64,000 nucleotides of DNA from Deuterostichococcus epilithicus. Taxonomy: Eukaryota; Chlorophyta; Trebouxiophyceae; Prasiolales; Stichococcaceae. The stretch lies in contig JAVTLE010000016.1 in assembly GCA_033439295.1 (NCBI GenBank), positions 372,001 through 436,000 of the forward strand. The letters are read 5' to 3'. Positions 37,101 through 48,795 of the stretch are shown in pieces (position 1 is the first letter of the stretch; each line of letters opens with the position of its first letter). The notes under the pieces are model-generated. The model made no database searches. It saw only the letters and a program-made list of their open reading frames with translations, and had not been told where the DNA came from. Both the position numbers and the translations under genes were made by a program.

Positions 37101-40100
37101 TCCCCTCCTCCTCCCCCTGCCCCCGTGCCCTCTTCTTCAGGACAGGACAAAATTTCAGGTCTGCGCACCCACTGCCGCAGGCCCAGTCCTGTCATCATCA
37201 GCAGCCTGATGCACGCCGTCTGGAGTGGGTCTGTGGTTGTCGCCCGAGTCGCAGATTACACTTTGGACACCTTCCCTTGCAAGCTGTGGCGTCACATCGC
37301 CAGCACCCCCGATGACAGCACGCCGCCGCCGCCCCTGCCCGCTGCAGGTCATGTGCATGGTGGGCGTCAAGCCGGTGGCGGACGCGCTGGGCCGCGTCAA
37401 CAAGCTGGAGGTAATGTCCCTGGAGGAGCTGGGTCGTCCCCGCATCGACGTCGTCGTCAACTGCTCCGGCGTCTTCCGCGACCTGTTCGTCAACCAGGTG
37501 CACCAACCTTTTGAACAAGTCTATCAGGAAAACCACCATATACAAGAGGCCTTCACGAGAAACACACTGCTGATAGTCGTCTTCCTTGCCGGCTGCATCC
37601 CGCTGCTGTGCACCCTCCAGCTCCCCTGCCTCGTGGTCATCGCAGACCCAGCTGCTGCGGAGGAGCAAGCGGTGGCGCCCAGCCTTTGATGTGCTCGTAC
37701 CACATGCGTCGTGTTGCGTCAGCGCGGCGCCGGCATGCGTCGCCATAGCATGCACTTGCTGGTGCAGCCCGCCGTTCGAGCACTCTGCGGAGTCGCAGGC
37801 GGTCAATGTCTGATGCGTTCTGACTTGTGTTCGCAGATGAACCTACTGGACCGCGCTGTGAAGACGGCGGCGGAGCAGGATGAGCCTGACGAGATGAACT
37901 TTGTGCGCAAGCACGCCAAGGAGCAGGTGCGTTTTTCGCTTCTGCGTGTCCATTCAGGTTGCCACTCGTTTACACTGGCCAGTCTGCACTGGCTGAGCCC
38001 CTACAAACGCAGCTGTGTGTCAGCACGCTCCGTTGTTCAGGCTCCATGTGACCCCGCTGACTGCCGACAACAGCGGATTTGCTGGAGTGCATACCAGCAC
38101 CGAGCTCGGATGCTTCCCTGCGCATCAGCGGCTGACCGGCTCGGCCCTGCCTGCCGCCGTTTTGCAGGCGAAGGAACGGGGCGTGACCATGCGGGAGGCA
38201 GCCTCCCGCATCTTCTCCAATGCCAGCGGCAGCTACAGCTCAAACGTCAATCTGGCTGTCGAGAACAGGTGGGGGCTGCGCTATCTGGAAATGTCTCTGT
38301 GAAGAGCGACCACCCTTCTTGTTCACGGCAGGATCGTCGCCGCTCTGCTGTTCCACCTACTGTGCCACACCCGCATCCCACTCCTGCTCTGCCGCAGCCA
38401 AGGTTCGGGTTCAGCGCTAAACCCTAATGAAAACTCGTCATGCACCCGCACAGCTCCTGGAGCGACGAGCAGCAGCTGCAGGAGATGTACCTGAGCCGCA
38501 AGTCGTTCGCCTTCAACTCGGACCGCCCCGGCGCCGGCGGCGAGGCCAACCGCGAGGGCTTCGAGTCTGCCATGAAGACGGTGGACGCCACCTTCCAGGT
38601 GTGCGCCCCTGCAAAAACCTGCCTGTGAGCTTCCAAAGGTCACCAGATTGTCTGATGTGTGTGTTTCATAGGCAGGGTCTCCCTGGGCGGCAGGCGGCGA
38701 TGCCTGCCTGGGGCTCTTGCCTCGTGTTCCAGCTCCGCAAGTTGCTCTCGACGTGGTTGCTCTGAGCCGCTCCTGAGGCTGAAGTGTGTGTCTGTTGTGC
38801 CCCTGCCGCAGAATCTGGACAGCAGCGAGATCAGCCTGACGGACGTCAGCCACTACTTCGACAGCGACCCCACCAAGCTGGTCAGCGGCCTGCGCACCGA
38901 CGGCAAGATGCCCTCGTCCTACATTGCCGGTGCGCCCCCTGGCATCCTTCCTCCCCCTGTCGCTGCTGCCTGACTAGGTCCCTCGGCAGCCTCGGCCGGC
39001 AATTACCCTTGTTTCTGACACTCCTGCCCGACTCCTTGGGTGGCACTGCAAGGCAGCAGCACAAGTCGAGAGTCTGCACTCTGCAGCGGGCGTGAATCGT
39101 GTGCTGCCACGCGCACGCGTCGTGCACTCCCAGGCTGATTGTTGCTGAGCCAGAAGAAGCCCCGAAACTCATCCGCTGTGTTGCTGCGCCGCAGACACGA
39201 CGACAGCCAACGCGCAGGTCCGCACCCTGGGTGAGACCGTGCGCCTGGACGCCAGGTAAGGAGAAAAAAAGGGCCCACTGCCGCTCCTGCATGTCCCTCT
39301 CCCATACTGTTAAGGGATGCTGCCACCATCCCCCGCATCCTGCTCTGCTTTGTGGCGCCCGCCGGCATCAGGCCGGCTCCGCCCCGCCGCCAGGCGGCGC
39401 CTTGGACGCAGAGGCGCGGCTCAGGTGCAGCTCGCTGAGGCGCCGCCGCCTGTGCACTGCCCCCGCAGGACCAAGCTGCTGAACCCTAAGTGGTACGAGG
39501 GTATGCTGTCCTCCGGCTACGAGGGCGTGCGCGAGATCCAGAAGCGGCTGACCAACACCATGGGCTGGTCCGCGACCTCCGGCACCGTCGACAACTGGGT
39601 GTACGATGAGGCCAACAGGTGGGTGGACCTCTGACACAGCATGCAGAAGCCCGCGCCCACGAGCCTCCTCCAGGAGTCTCCAGATGCATGTGCCAGCCGG
39701 CTCTGTTCACTGACACGTCAATGTGCCGGCTGCTGGCGGTCGTGCCCACGGCAGCTGCAGCTTGCGAATGCTGCGCACACCCTCTCTGGGGGGCTAGAGC
39801 GGATTGTCGGATCCACGTTCGGGAGTGCAGCAGCTGAGACAGTGTGTGTCCGGTTGTGCCGCAGCACCTTCATCGAGGACCCGGAGATGCAGCAGCGGCT
39901 GATGGACGCCAACCCCAACTCCTTCCGCAAGCTGGTGGCCAGCTTCCTGGAGGTGCAAGGCTTTGCTGCTTTCCATTTCCTTACCATTCTGTGCTGCGGT
40001 GCCCTGCCGAGGCACGAGTTGCTTGTGCCATCCGGGGTTAATGCAACACAAGGTAGCCTTGAAGGAGTCAGCAAGGTGGCGGCGCCTACTGCGGGTCGAC

Positions 40101-40667
40101 ATCTGGCGCGGCGCACCCGCGCCTGGCAACTGCAGGGTCACAGCCTTGCGAAGGGCTGCAGTTCAGTCCAGCAAAACTTTACAATCTTAAACACAAAGTC
40201 TTATAGTGCCTCCTTCTCACGCCTCCGCAGGCCAACGGGCGTGGCTACTGGGACACCTCGGAGGAGAATCTGGAGCGCCTGCGCCAGCTGTACACCGACG
40301 TCGAGGTGCGGTTTTCCTCCCCACCCCCCCGGGGGCAGGTTTCCGTCAACCCCAACCCACAGGCACATGTGGCCCTCGAAGTCCGGGCGCCAAGTTTAAG
40401 TCTCACTTCTCCTGCTGCCACTGTGTGTTTGGGTATTCTGCATGCGCCGGCTCCTGTCTTGGGTGACAAGGACAAGTGCACTGCCCGCAGTCTGTCCTTG
40501 GCGCCGAGGCGGGAATTCCGTTTCCCACTCCCTAGCCTGCTCCGAGGGACCGGACCCTCTGCCGTGCATTTGCGCATTCTGAGACGTGCCATAACTAAAA
40601 ATTTGATTGCTGCAAGGCTGATCGCGGCGCTGTCACCGGGCTGCAGGACAAGATTGAGGGCGTGTAG
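28191..40667 (+). CDS. chlH: Magnesium chelatase subunit H, chloroplast precursor
   Basis: Large porphyrin-binding subunit of the plastid Mg-chelatase (with ChlI and ChlD), which inserts Mg2+ into protoporphyrin IX, the first committed step of chlorophyll synthesis. Thirty exons: 28191-28301, 28705-28819, 28990-29105, 29439-29621, 29950-30165, 30540-30784, 31087-31225, 31413-31524, 31794-31960, 32247-32333, 32515-32685, 33007-33202, 33510-33691, 33967-34026, 34311-34487, 34750-34943, 35128-35332, 35636-35809, 36473-36643, 36884-37084, 37348-37497, 37837-37926, 38168-38268, 38454-38598, 38812-38929, 39195-39255, 39469-39618, 39865-39952, 40231-40305, 40647-40667. The frame closes at 1406 aa, close to plant and algal ChlH (about 1380-1400). 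Hallmarks: [11 protein letters not shown]-type start of the mature domain, [44 protein letters not shown], end DKIEGV. The first two exons give a Ser/Arg/Ala-rich transit peptide; these two are inferred from phase and an A at -3, and are less certain. Exon 8 (31413-31524) ends on a GC donor. Confidence 0.97.
31970..31999. repeat. Telomere-like TTTAGGG-related motifs in a chlH intron
   Basis: Two CAGGGTTT units about 10 nt downstream of the donor of exon 31794-31960. Similar TTTAGGG/CCCTAAA motifs lie in other chlH introns near 30515, 33710, 36340 and 38420. Confidence 0.75.
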
Positions 40668-42528
40668 GCGCCCGCGTGATCGTCCGGCCGAGGTGCTGCG
40701 CAAGCAGCGCCCAACAGGGGGAACGACGCTGGGAGCAGGGCACCAATGGGCATGGATTGCAGCAACCCGGCTGCGGGAACGTACTGCATGGGACGGGCAC
40801 GGGGGTTTTCAAAGGGCTACGGCTGTGACGTCCTCATATTGGGGGTGTCCAAAGCTGTGTGCGGGGCGCCGGGATCGGGAGCGCACGGGACAGACAGCAA
40901 CACCAACGATGTGCAGCAGCGGCGGGCTGCCCACTTGGCGAGCCTGTACCTACGTTGCGGCTGGCTGAGCCACAGCCGTGATGGGGTCGAGCAATGACTG
41001 GGGCGAGATGAACACAGCCACCGGGTTTCCCGGGCGATTTTGGGTTTGAAGTGCAATACGACCGCGGACCTGCTGCTCAGCGTCAGTGTGGATGTGCCAT
41101 TCGTTTTGTTGCATCGTAGGAGCGCATTGCTGTTGGGGGACCACGAACTCTGATGTCCAGCGACCTGAGCCTACTTTGGGCGGGCGCGGCGTCTCAATTC
41201 TATTGTAATACCTCTGCAATTCGTATCATCTTTCGGAGACTCCTTGTGAGTACGCATTATGAGCAAGCTTTTGATGCATTCTTCGCATTCCCGCATCTCA
41301 TGCGAAGACACTGTCTGCCTCGTGGGACCTGCTCCACGCTGTGGGGCACCTTGTGGTGAAAATCTACAATCTTTTCTTCACTGGCGCCCGATGTGAAGAG
41401 GTGACGGAACACTTCAGTCGAAGCTCATTTGCGCGCGGTCCAGCGGCAGCGGCGGCACGCCTCGCGGCCTGCCCGGTGTCGGCATGGGGCATGACATTGC
41501 GCCAAAGCCGGTTGCGTCAGCGGGCAGAGCGCCCGCCGGCAAGGCGCCGGCTGGCGCGCGGCTGCCGGCGGCCTCGGCGAGCGGCGGCGGCGGCAATCCC
41601 CCGCCTGCTAGGCTTGCAAAGCCGCCGGAGGCAGCAGATGCAGCCGGGGCAGACTCAGCAGCGCCAGTGCCAGCGGGACGCCGGCAGCAGCGGGGACGGA
41701 GCCATCGATACCCGCGGCGGAGCCAGCTAAGGATACAGATTCCATTCTGAGCAGCGGGAAATGACGCCTTTGCGTAGCATGGAGTCTGGAATTCGACTTG
41801 ACAGCCAATCAGCTCTGCTTCCAGCTTCTCGGAAGGGCACAAGTCACGGGGGGAGGCAGGTGCAAGGACAGGCTTGCTCATGCGGCTCGACGTCCCTGAT
41901 CATGGTGGTTGAATCCTGTGCATGCGATTCTGATGATCTCGTGAACCATGCCAACCCATTTCGGAACGCCGCACGCACCATCAGCCGACGGCCGCCCGTC
42001 CTGTCGGATGCGTCATGCGGGGAAGGACCCGCCTTTCCGTTCAACGGGCCGACCGCACGTTCAGGTATCCATCTGCAACGGTTTTGTAATGTCTAGATTT
42101 TCAAGTGTTGGCATCTTCGTGCGCTAGGCGACCGCGCCGTGTCGATTGACAACGAAAGGATCGGGCGTGCAAGCAATTCCTGCACGTCAGACGGAGTCGA
42201 GACAGTCCTTTCTCAGCAGATTCACGTATTTTGACAGTCTCTTGGTCAGGTCTCTTGGCCAGCCTGTTTACCCGTCAGCCCGATTGTGCACCGCCGCCGC
42301 CGCCGCAGCCACCACAGCATGCAACACGAACAAGCCCACTGATCACCCTGCATCAAGATGCGGCAGCTTGGCGGCACTAAAATGAGTCTGAAATGAACAA
42401 TGTGTGTCCTTCGCTCTTTCACAAGGAATGTCGCAGAACCAGAACATGATGGCGCCGGGATGTTGCCTTTTGTGGTGCAAGATGCGTCACATGGCGGTCA
42501 CATCCAAGTCTACATCGTTATACCTGAT
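40668..42528. other. Intergenic region between chlH and mannanase F, with unresolved ORFs
   Basis: Contains the chlH 3' UTR (a TGTAA lies at 41214) and the F promoter. Between 41.41 and 42.10 kb overlapping ORFs on both strands have fairly protein-like composition: plus 41484-41750, rich in Pro/Ala; plus 41761-42096; minus 41881-41414, rich in Pro/Ala. None has a signal peptide or a recognisable domain, and I cannot choose a strand. A small unannotated gene is possible. Confidence 0.35.
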
Positions 42529-45500
42529 ATGGTCGACCTATGCACGTGTGCGTGTGTGCAGTGTGCAGTCGCCTTACTGCTCCTCCTGCTTTCATGCTGC
42601 CTGCTGCAATTGGCAGCCGCGCGGGCGACGGCAACACAGTTTCAGCGCGCCGCCGCTGCCGCCCGCCGCAGCACAGCAGCAGCGCCTGGTACAGGCTTCA
42701 CGGCACAAGATGTGCGGCGTGTGGCACTGGCGTCGGCGCCTGGAGCCACGGCTGCAGTGCGCGCCGGCAGCATGGCCGGCTGGCGGCAGGCGACTGCCCT
42801 GCGCGTCCCCATCGACTGGGACTACTTGACTAGGCACCTTGATGTGGCCGCTAAGGTGGGCATGCGCCTCCATTTCCCATCCAGTAATAGCATTTGCTTA
42901 TATTTTCACCGCCACGAGGGCGCAGCAGGGTAGACACCGCTTCGAGACCAAGGTTGTGTGCACATGCACATAGCGGCCCTTTTCCCCTTGGTGGCTGGTG
43001 GGTATCGAGAACATGCAGCAGGTATCTGGCACCTGAGCTTGCAGCAGCAACAAAGTGGTAGCAGTGGATACACAGGCCGCCATGACAGCGCGCATGTGTG
43101 CACATTTTGAGTCTATGCTCGTCTTGCAGGTGCCGCTGACGGTACCGCCCGAGGATGCCGAGGGGCGCTACGACTACAATTTCACAGGCCGCAAGCCGCA
43201 CTTCACAATCTCGCGTGATCATCTTGCTTGTTCACGTTCAGAGATATGCGGCTTCATGTGTGAATATGCACCAATTCTGTGCCCAAATGTGGATGGCAAG
43301 CAGCCTGCATCCTCTGCTAGCGCCATGCATGCACAGCGCGAAATTATGACGCCAACAGCCCGTCCGCAGGACTCTCGGCCAACAGCCGGGTGTCTGCGGT
43401 GCCCTTTGCGCCGATCACCGCCACGTCACCGCCTGTACGTGCGGTCAGTGGCAACTTCGTGTTGGGCAGCACCATCATATACCCTGCCGGCACCTCCTGG
43501 TGCGGCATCTCCAGCAGTCTTCCTGTCTCACGGACATACACTTATGCGCAGGCAGTTCATCTCGATCGCATGTCGGCTGAAGTTTCGTCACTGCCCTCGC
43601 TGGCATCGCGTTGCACCAGGGCCAGGTGCTGTTCTTCAGTGCGCGCAAGGCGCATGACCACCCTCCAATTGGGTGCTCATATGCACAAGGGCCGCTGCTG
43701 CAGGTGCGGCCGGCAAGCCCTCAGCGCCTGATCTCTCGTAATGCTTAGGTACAACCTCCGCATGATCGAGATGTTTACAGAGGCGGACATCAACGCCATG
43801 CTGGCTGTGCACTGGGCCAATGGCGTGCGGGTGCGCTGTTCCTCCACGAGAATGTCAGTTGCAACGAGGCCCTTTCAGCGGCTCGCCTCCGCTGACCGCT
43901 GATGCTATGAACTTGACAGTGCTGCTTGGCTTCGAGCTGCTGATGCACTCACGGCAGTTCCGCAATAATCACGTTTGCAGGGCGGCTGAAGTACGCAGCT
44001 GCAGTCAAGACGGAGCACCGCTTATTTGTGCATTGAGCCGGTGATCCCCTGGCAGACTGACTGGTTTGCGGTACAATAAGAGTGTCTAGCGGCTGTCACG
44101 ACTGCTGCAGCTGCTGCGGTGCTGGGGCCACAACGATGGCTACGGCACGCTTCAGCCGGTGCAGTACCCCATCCAACCATCCCTGGGTGTGTTCAGCGAG
44201 ACAGCGCTGCGGCGCTACGACTTCGTGCTGGATGCCCTCTCAAAGGCAAGCCGAGGGCGGGGGTCTTGACGACAACGAATGTGCAAACCTGCAGAACCGC
44301 AAGATCTTCTGCTTAGCCGACAGGAGACTGTGCTGCTCTCTTGGAGTTGCACAACATCCTTCACCTTGTATGCGGTCACCTGCACTCGGGTGGGAAGGTC
44401 CGCCTCGCTGGCGGCAGGCTACTGCTGCATATTGTGTGGCCGTCACTTGGCCTCTGCCACTGCTTGCATTTTGGTTCGGCCCAGCATGCATCGGCAACTG
44501 AAGCGGCGGTTTTAGCTTTTGTTCTCGCAGGTCGGCATTCGCATCACGCTGAGCATGACGAATTACTGGCACAATCTGGGCGGGATCCAGTGGTGCGCCG
44601 TACGCTGCCGCTTAGACTGCATGTCAGCAGGCTCGAGAGGCCACAGCCTTCTCATCCGTCCACTGCTATTGCGCATCCAGCTCTCGGCGATGTGTGTCAT
44701 CTGCGCGAGGGGGAACCATGTTTTCCGCGTTCTCCGACTGCTTTATTATCCCACACTGCTTGCAGCAGAGTTTCTTGCACCCACCATCCCTTGAGTGCTG
44801 TGCCCTACGCTGCGCAGGTATGTCAACCGCACCATCGCGGCTGGCGCGGCGCAGGAGCTGTTCTACTTCGATGCCCGCCCGAGAGCTGCATACAAGCGAT
44901 GGGTGCAGACCGTTCCCCAACTAAGTACTTATGTCTGCATGAAGGCTAAAATCCAAAGAACAATGTGATTCACAAGAGCATTCAGTGAGAACATGCTGAG
45001 TCAGAAGCGCATCAATATGAGTATTGACGCTGCTATGCGCTGTCGCAGCTGGACGTTGTCACGCAGCGCGTCAACACTGTCAACGGCCGCCGCTACTCTG
45101 AAGACCCAACCATCTTCGCATGGGAGCTGTGCAACGAGTGCCAGTGCGTCTGACCAATTGTGGTCGCAATCTGCTGATGACGGCCCCTGACGTAACACAG
45201 GCAAAATCTGCCATACCAACAACGTGTAGCGCTGCCGATATGCGGAGGTTTGGCTCCTTGTCTCGACTAAAGGATCCTCTTTTCTTTTGCTTGCAACAGC
45301 ACTAGCGACAACTGGGAAACCGTTCGGGGCATGCTGCCTGGCGACGCACTCTACAAATGGCAGGTATGTTGGCCGTCTACTGTGGTGCCATGCGGCGTCT
45401 CTTCCAGCGGCTCTCAGCAAGCTTTGCTTCCATACCAGTCTGCAGCCTTGCAATCGCACTGGACGACACCGCTGCCGTCATGTGCAACCCAAAGTAATTG

Positions 45501-48185
45501 TTGCTGGTCGTTCCACCTCATGATTTGCAGGTGGAGATGTCGCAGCACTTGAAGCACACGCGGAGGGTGAAACAGATGGTGGCAAATGGCAACGAAGGTT
45601 ACCGGTTCAGGGGCCAGTACGACCCCCTTGCCAGAATCGATTACCCACACTCCAACTGGATGAACAGCGGCTTGAAGGGCAAGTGCACTGTTCCATGAGC
45701 AGCGGCTCTGCGCCCTTGTGCCTGCGCGGCTGATTGCGATTTGCGTTTGTCATTCACACAGCTCGTCTGTCATGGGTTTATGACCAAGTGCCGCCAGATA
45801 CATGCACCATCGTCAAGAGAGGCGTTCCTGGCAGCGCAGGAGAGGACTTCAACCGAAATTTTGTACATCAAGGGACTGGACTTCGCCACCATCCATGTGT
45901 ATCGTGCGCCTTTGGTCATGCCATTGTGAACATTCCTCCTGACGTAATGTGCCCAGCCGCCATGTGCTGAAGTGATATGCAAGAGCATAGCATATCGACG
46001 TGTGCTTACATCATCGGAGAAGGTTTACATACAGGTGCTGTCTCGCACTTGCAGCGAGCAACTTTGGCGTGCCGCGCACCTCCATCGACTGGGTGAACGA
46101 CAGCTATATTGGTAAGAGAGTGAGCGGCGGCCTGCTGCGGCTGCTTCAGAGGCAGCGCATCGATGACTGGGTGTTGGCACTGGCGATTGCAGCTCGTGGA
46201 GTCCATGCATCACTGAAGGCTCCCATGCCGCATGCAGGCGACCGCGCGGCTCTGGCGCGTTCAGCAGGTGCGGCTAACTGTAGCGTTTGCGGCGTCCTAC
46301 TGTGCTCCACAACTGGCCGCCGCTGTGCCGTGCATGCTCTGCTGCCTGCCGCAAGTTTCCTGCAGATTTGTGCCAGAACCAACGAGGCGGCTCTCGGCTT
46401 CATAGGGAAGCCCCTTATCCTAGAGGAGTACGGAGTGGAACGTTCCTACATCCAGCCGCGCGACGTCCTCTTTCGCAGGTCAGGGTGTCATCAGTCAACT
46501 GATCGAAGAGCAGTCACTGATGAGCCTTGCGTCTGCAGATGGCGACATTAATCATGCATTGGCATATTGTTGGCGCCACGGCAGATTGATGCGCAAAGAC
46601 AGTAGTTTGCAAGCAGCACGCTTCTGGTCGCTTCTGATTCCTACAGTACTTTTCCACTCTGCTTGCTGCATTTGGCGCATGTGCATGCGCATGACAGCGG
46701 TACTCTGTGTGAGTTGTGCAGCACCAGCAGGACCGTGCTGAAACTCTACCCGTTTGAGGTTCGTTCATCCCACGACTAAGTGCCGTTGACTATGTGCACG
46801 CAGCATGCTGTCAGCAGCGGCGGCATACAGGCTAGCGGGAACGCTAGTGTGGGAGGCATTTGCCCGCCACGCGGACGACGTCTTGTACGATTTCAATTAC
46901 ACACAGCCTGGCGGGTCGACAGTGCTGACGGAGCTGGCATACCGCCTAGCCAAGGCATGTGTGCACGAGCCTCAACTTGCTTGTGCGAGGATAGGCTGCC
47001 CAGCTCGCTGGCTCGTGCACTGCATCGCGCATTGGCGCACATGTGCCATGTGCGGGCATGCCTTCGATGTGCAGTAGGTAGGCAGTAGGCAGCCTGCGGC
47101 GTGTTGTCATGGTGCCATGCATCACGGTGGAGCGTCTCTGCTCGGTCACAGTCACCCTGATGGCATGCATCGATCAGCAGGGCCGTGTGCTGTCGTCGTG
47201 CAGGCTCAGGGCGCTGATGTGGCTCCATGGCAGTTCAACTGCTCATGCACCGACACGTCGCCAACACCGGCATCAGCTTGCGCGCGGCTGGTGAGTCCGC
47301 AGTCCGTGCCCCAGGAACGCATTGCTTCCAAGGGACAGGTGGTGGCAAGGCAGGGGAGGTGCCTTGCTTGGTTGCATGCTAGGGATCCTGCGACTGCTGC
47401 TGCTGCTTCTGTCATCCTGAATGTCGTCCCAATAGTGCCAGCGGCCATTCTAAGGCCGAGCATCACCATGCAGCAACCGTGTGCTCACTGCCATCATCTC
47501 CAACAGGTGGCCGCCAATGGCACCAAGTGCTGCGATGACGCATGGCAGGCAGGCAACTTCTGTCAGAATAGCTGCGGCCGCTGTGGGTAAGCCGCCCGCC
47601 TGGTCATCATGCACAGAGCTGCCCTATTGTACTACCATTTCGACTGGTGCATCTGCCCTGCCAGCGATGCATGCTGGAAACGCAATGCGAACCACAGGCG
47701 CCTGAGAAGAAGCCCACATAGGAATAGCCCCTGCTGTTGATCAGACTATGCAGCCAGGCGCCAGTCAGCCCGGCCCATCATCCACATGCCCTTCACCTCT
47801 CCCCAGGTGCTCGGGCGGCTCCCTGGCGTGTCCGACGCTGGCGGCGCAGCTGGGCGCCGCGAATGCGGCAGCGCCTCCGCCGCCGCCACCCACGCCAAAC
47901 AGACGTCGCCAGATGCCGACCAGACAGCGGAAGCCGACCCGCCGCCGCCGTCGTCCGACGAAGCGTATACCGTCACGACGCCCCACGAAGGTGATGCATC
48001 GGTGTGCGATACGCAATGCATTGATGCGTGGGACAGGCGATCCTAGTGCTACTCTCACCGCGCGCGACGCTCTGCTGCCTGGAATGCAGAACAAGCCCCT
48101 CTGGAGGAAGCCTACCAGGAAAAGGGAGCCTACCAGAAAAGCTTGGCGCCGACCGACCAGGAGACGCCCGCATGCTGCCGGCTAG
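42529..48185 (+). CDS. Secreted GH5 endo-beta-mannanase-like enzyme F (apparent frameshift)
   Basis: Tandem paralogue of G. Exons: 42529-42855, 43130-43214, 43370-43499, 43749-43830, 44111-44245, 44531-44592, 44818-44902, 45049-45143, 45300-45363, 45531-45678, 45840-45903, 46055-46119, 46366-46478, 46804-46954, 47204-47290, 47507-47586, 47807-48185 (about 716 aa). Signal peptide with a long Leu core (VALLLLLLSCCLLQL). GH5 features: FVLGSTIIYPAGTSW start, proton-donor Glu (about 332) in FAWELCNE, TIHVYP, nucleophile Glu (about 468) in LILEEYG. Then a Cys-rich module (KCCDDAWQAGNFC, CGRCG), a Pro linker and a basic tail with RRPTK units. Exon 45840-45903 is 64 nt where G has 63; an extra T in TTTT at 45859-45862 shifts the frame. 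Either a young pseudogene or a base-call error. Three introns use GC donors (after 44245, 45678, 46954). Endo-mannan cleavage of wall polysaccharide is inferred from family. Confidence 0.8.
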
Positions 48186-48795
48186 AGGCTAGACCCTCTT
48201 ACTGCAGTGTTGTGGGTATCTCTCCAGCAGAGCACCGGCTTGGCTTGGAACGTCAAGCGGTCATCATGTGACTGATCGACGTATTCTTCTAGTAGAAGGT
48301 AGAGATAGGGTCGATGGTTCTGCTTTGAATAACTCAAATCCTGCCCACCGCTGTCGGTGGCCACCGCGTCGGTGCCGAGGATGTTGCAGATTGCCGTTCA
48401 CATTCAAGGTTGCCGCACCAAGCCCACAGATGTTACAATCGGCTTGATGTCCTCGAATAAAGGTCAGAAGAAGAAGACGAAGAGGAGGGGGGGTTCCGGC
48501 TTGAAAACTTGTTGAAAGCAAAGCAAAACCGAAAAAACCCCCCATTTTGCACGTGAATCGGACAGCTGGCTGAAAGTGTCAGACAGGTTCACATACGGGT
48601 CCGGTACCAAATTTGTGACCATTCCTAGCATCGCCGTATTTCGGCGCCGTGTCCGCTTTTGGCGCTCAAAAAGTTTGAAGCAAGCATGCGTTCATTCTGA
48701 CCCACTGTTCAGGGCGCAGAGCCGCCGGTGAGTCATCGCTTGGCTGCAACGTCGGTGCGCCCGTTACAGGCTGGTTATAAGCGGGTGTCTGCGGC
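48186..48795. other. Short intergenic region between mannanases F and G
   Basis: About 610 bp holding the F 3' UTR and the G promoter. No repeat or second gene is recognised. Confidence 0.55.

Noticed and set aside
46719-46759. Possible extra exon in mannanase F ending in LKLYPFE
   Set aside because: Including it breaks the phase into exon 46804-46954; skipping it gives a perfect match to G.
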